Shown: one piece after another, positions 5,315 through 7,385 of the stretch | How positions within the stretch are numbered: position 1 is the stretch's first letter | Layout: each line of letters begins with the position of its first letter | Source of the DNA: Candidatus Hodarchaeota archaeon | Lineage (GTDB): Archaea; Asgardarchaeota; Heimdallarchaeia; Hodarchaeales; YT1-039 | Reading direction: 5' to 3' | Length of the DNA: 7,385 nucleotides | Assembly (NCBI GenBank): GCA_016840025.1 | Contig: JAEOTF010000441.1 | Location: 1 to 7,385, forward strand | Notes under the pieces: model-generated | What the model saw: only the letters and a program-made list of their open reading frames with translations | Database searches by the model: none | What the model was told of the DNA's origin: nothing | Program-made: the position numbers and the translations under genes

Positions 5315-6144
5315 AGTACGGCGTTAGCCCAAGATCCACCGATTTGTTTTATATAATGTGCTTCATCTACTACAAGGAATACCCTTCCCCTACTCTGTTT
5401 GAATAGTCTCTTCACATCCTCTTTATCATTCAAGAGGGACTGGAAAGTAGTTAAGTATAGCTCTGCGATCTGCTGACCGCTACTATAGTACTCAAGCTTT
5501 CTTTGTGCTTTATCACCTCCCGCGAGTATCCTATAATCCGGCTTACGACCTAGTGTGAGTTCGAACTCTAGCGTCCATGGACCAAAGCAGGCAGGCGGTC
5601 CTATAACGAAAAGCACATCTACTTTCCGTTCCAATTTCATTTTCTCAAACACCGATAGTATTACCGAAGTTTTTCCACTCCCAGGTACCGAGAAATTAGC
5701 TCCATTCTCTACAAGATATAGGTGGAAAGCTGCCTTAATCTGGTGTTCTTTCAGCTTTCTTATGATATTCTGATTAGTAAATGCCGAAAACGTATCGAAT
5801 AAGTGCTTATCATATTGTCCATCTTTGTATTCTTTCCCTAGAGTCAGGATATTTTTAGTTTTTGCAAACCCTTCATTTATTTTGGAAATGACCTCCTTAC
5901 AAGATGGAGATAACGAATATGATATCCCTTGCTTTAATAAATAGTTCTGTAGTTTTATTAACTTACTATGGTCAAGTGAAATTCTATATTTATTTCCATC
6001 AGACTCGCTGATAAAACCCCAATACTTCAACTGACTGACCTGCCTAGGTTTTAATTTTGATGATGAGACATCAAGTACGAGAGTACTATTTATAACATCT
6101 ATATTCATTTCAATTATTTCTTTGGCTTTGTGAATTTTTTCCAC
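5311..6144 (-). CDS. N-terminal part of the broken SNF2 helicase (ATPase lobe 1)
   Basis: This 277-residue piece is numbered from the GTG at 6144. Residues 1-80 form an N-terminal region (LKPRQVSQLKYWGF) with no known domain that I recognise. The ATPase lobe follows: LKEHQIKAAFHL (131-142), the Walker A SVPGSGKT (152-159), motif Ia FVIGPPACFGPW (179-190), TTFQSL (232-237), and the DEAH box VVDEAH (258-263). The frame ends at a TAA after GGSWANAVL, where related helicases continue for about fifteen residues to the LTGTP motif. This piece could at most bind ATP. If stable, it would be a truncated, probably inactive product. The alternative start is ATG at 6108, which would remove 12 residues. 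Confidence 0.7.
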   Translation of the reverse strand: MEKIHKAKEIIEMNIDVINSTLVLDVSSSKLKPRQVSQLKYWGFISESDGNKYRISLDHSKLIKLQNYLLKQGISYSLSPSCKEVISKINEGFAKTKNILTLGKEYKDGQYDKHLFDTFSAFTNQNIIRKLKEHQIKAAFHLYLVENGANFSVPGSGKTSVILSVFEKMKLERKVDVLFVIGPPACFGPWTLEFELTLGRKPDYRILAGGDKAQRKLEYYSSGQQIAELYLTTFQSLLNDKEDVKRLFKQSRGRVFLVVDEAHYIKQIGGSWANAVL

Positions 6145-7385
6145 TTTTTTTGATAATCATAGAACTGGTGCTCAATTTCACTTGCGCGTTCTTGTATTTC
6201 TCGGGAAATTTTCATAGCTTCACCGTAATTGGAGATTTCAACATTTTCAGGCCTCATATTTGCGTCAGTAAGCTGTCTAAAAGCATTCTTCAGTAAATCA
6301 ATTGGTGTCTCTTTTTCCTTCCTCCGCATATAGAGATATCTTGCATTTTTTACATGTTTAGTTATTTTGGTTTTGTGTTTTTTAGCCCAGAGTATGTCTA
6401 ATTCTCTCGGGCCATATTCATTGCCTTCTTCATTGATTGATTCCTCGTAGGATAATTCTGGCTCAATATCCGCTAACCTAATTAATTCTTTTCTTGCGTT
6501 TTCATTTTTAATCCATTTAGCGAAATTCCTTATAATCATATGCACCTTAGGCATATCAGGTATTACTCTCATCCTGATAATTTTGAAAGCAGAATCCTCG
6601 ATATCACCGACCTCATCTTCTTCAATTCCCATTTTCAACCGTTGCTTGTCATCTTCTAATTTCTGATAAACTGACTTGGAGTAGTCGTAAAAAGCTTGCC
6701 AGCGACCTTCCCGATCTGCCATACCTGTCGAAATGATCTTATAAAGACCTTCTTTGTTAATACTAGCTAAATACCTATCAATACATTCCAAAGGTTTTAG
6801 ATATTCAACTTCAGTTTTTCTAACTGCTTCCTTGAATTGTTTTTCTTCAAGTCTTGCATAATTTGGATCATCCCTTAATTGGTGCTCCAGACTCATGCCA
6901 TGGTCGATCTTTCTTCTAATAGATATTGCACGATCAAATGCGTAATATTCAGCTTTGCCTTCACTTTGGAGCTGATATCTATTTTCAATCTCTTCAATTT
7001 CCAGTAATGTTGGTGGTCCTCCAGGATCTCCTTTGCCAGGTAATATAACTACCCTCATAACAGTAAACTGTGGATCTCCCTTATGTTTTGTCATATTAGC
7101 TAGACGTTCAAGTGACATTTTTCTCCGATTTCCATTAATCAGAAACCCGTCACATGTAATAATGGCTGGATCTCTCTGCCCCTCATGTTCTAGAATCCGT
7201 ATCAATGTTTCAGTTTTTTCTTTATCTTTCTCGTATAAAAAATCTGCGATAATTTTCTGCGCACTATTAATTTTTTCATCAAGTATCCCGCATTCCTTTT
7301 CATAATGCATGACATCGGAGGATATCCTACCGTTATCCTTCCGGTATCTTAACAATTCGATTGGAACCTCCCAAATATCCCTCTC
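6114..7385 (-). CDS. ParB-like DNA-binding/nuclease-fold protein, 5' end outside the window
   Basis: The frame is open to the right edge, giving 424 codons without a true start. A TTG at 7355 is internal. The edge residues WEVPIELLRYRKDNGRI already match the start of a ParB/sulfiredoxin-like domain, so only a short N-terminal piece should be missing. The hallmark is DGFLINGNRRKMSLERL (counted from the TTG, residues 69-85), with the GNRR phosphate-binding motif that in ParB family members binds CTP or acts in nuclease-like proteins. A segment LLEIEEIENRYQLQSEGKAEYYAFDRAISIRRKI (117-150) follows, as in ParB proteins between the N-domain and the helix-turn-helix. The remaining residues are charged and helical and end in a lysine-rich tail. 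It is not a partitioning ParB by context, since no ParA is seen and a helicase follows. A role in recognising DNA for the operon is inferred. Confidence 0.83.
   Translation of the reverse strand, partial: ERDIWEVPIELLRYRKDNGRISSDVMHYEKECGILDEKINSAQKIIADFLYEKDKEKTETLIRILEHEGQRDPAIITCDGFLINGNRRKMSLERLANMTKHKGDPQFTVMRVVILPGKGDPGGPPTLLEIEEIENRYQLQSEGKAEYYAFDRAISIRRKIDHGMSLEHQLRDDPNYARLEEKQFKEAVRKTEVEYLKPLECIDRYLASINKEGLYKIISTGMADREGRWQAFYDYSKSVYQKLEDDKQRLKMGIEEDEVGDIEDSAFKIIRMRVIPDMPKVHMIIRNFAKWIKNENARKELIRLADIEPELSYEESINEEGNEYGPRELDILWAKKHKTKITKHVKNARYLYMRRKEKETPIDLLKNAFRQLTDANMRPENVEISNYGEAMKISREIQERASEIEHQFYDYQKKWKKFTKPKK

Larger units (their letters stand above)
4207..6144 (-). pseudogene. 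SNF2-family helicase gene interrupted by two in-frame stops
   Basis: Reading through two TAA codons gives one continuous frame of 645 codons without any frameshift. It carries the complete SNF2 motif set in order: Walker A, Ia, DEAH, LTGTP, IV, V and the arginine-finger motif VI. Family members are double-stranded-DNA translocases that use ATP. In bacteria many are motor subunits of restriction-like or phage-defence systems. The first stop (5313-5311) follows SWANAVL, and the second (5301-5299) comes four codons later, just before STHRCVLTGTP. The stops separate the ATPase half from the C-terminal lobe, so neither piece alone should work. The gene overlaps both the upstream ParB-like gene and the downstream nuclease-like gene. 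Possible starts are GTG at 6144, or ATG at 6108 placed 5 bp after the upstream stop; neither has a clear ribosome binding site. Sequencing error or readthrough cannot be excluded. Confidence 0.8.

Noticed and set aside
5555..5773. Plus-strand open stretch of 72 codons
   Set aside because: It is antisense to the helicase Walker A region and has no domain.
7033..7305. Plus-strand open stretch of 90 codons, hydrophobic in look
   Set aside because: It is antisense to the GNRR region of the ParB-like gene. The hydrophobic appearance comes from the complement of charged codons.

Overview
The window is AT-rich and its genes read on the minus strand in compact, overlapping units with strong GGAGG-type ribosome binding sites and occasional GTG starts. 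The only RNA signal is a CCA-ending 3' fragment of a CAT-anticodon tRNA. This suits a low-GC bacterium (a Firmicutes-like genome would fit), but the sequence alone does not exclude an archaeon. The content looks like a mobile defence island rather than core chromosome.

Layout, in transcription order from the right edge leftward. (1) 7385-6114: a 5'-truncated ParB-like protein with a GNRR motif. (2) 6144-4207: a SNF2-type helicase with all main motifs, broken by two in-frame TAA codons four codons apart, just before motif III (LTGTP). (3) 4220-3258: a protein with a C-terminal DUF3883-like, PD-(D/E)xK-type nuclease domain. (4) 3240-2341: a beta-class DNA methyltransferase (TSPPY ... DPFIGIGTT). 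(5) 2348-2079: an 89-residue protein of unknown function. These five genes abut or overlap and look like one operon, probably a restriction-modification-like or phage-defence system that I cannot match to a named one. (6) 2078-1674: about 400 bp of AT-rich noncoding DNA with degenerate direct repeats and, next to the following gene, an 11-bp tandem repeat. (7) 1673-645: a RES-domain protein with a zinc-ribbon-like, HEPN/RES-type N-terminal region. (8) 629-213: a small protein resembling PUA/EVE-type domains, coupled to the RES gene. (9) 126-82: the tRNA 3' fragment, best explained as an attachment-site repeat marking the left end of the island. (10) 81-1: probably flanking DNA, with no gene seen.

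How the parts might work together is inference. The methyltransferase would mark self DNA, the helicase and the DUF3883 protein would act on unmarked DNA, and the ParB-like protein would supply DNA binding or an NTP-dependent switch. As sequenced, the helicase reading frame is closed, so the system is probably inactive unless the stops are sequencing errors or are read through. The RES/EVE-like pair appears to be a separate module.
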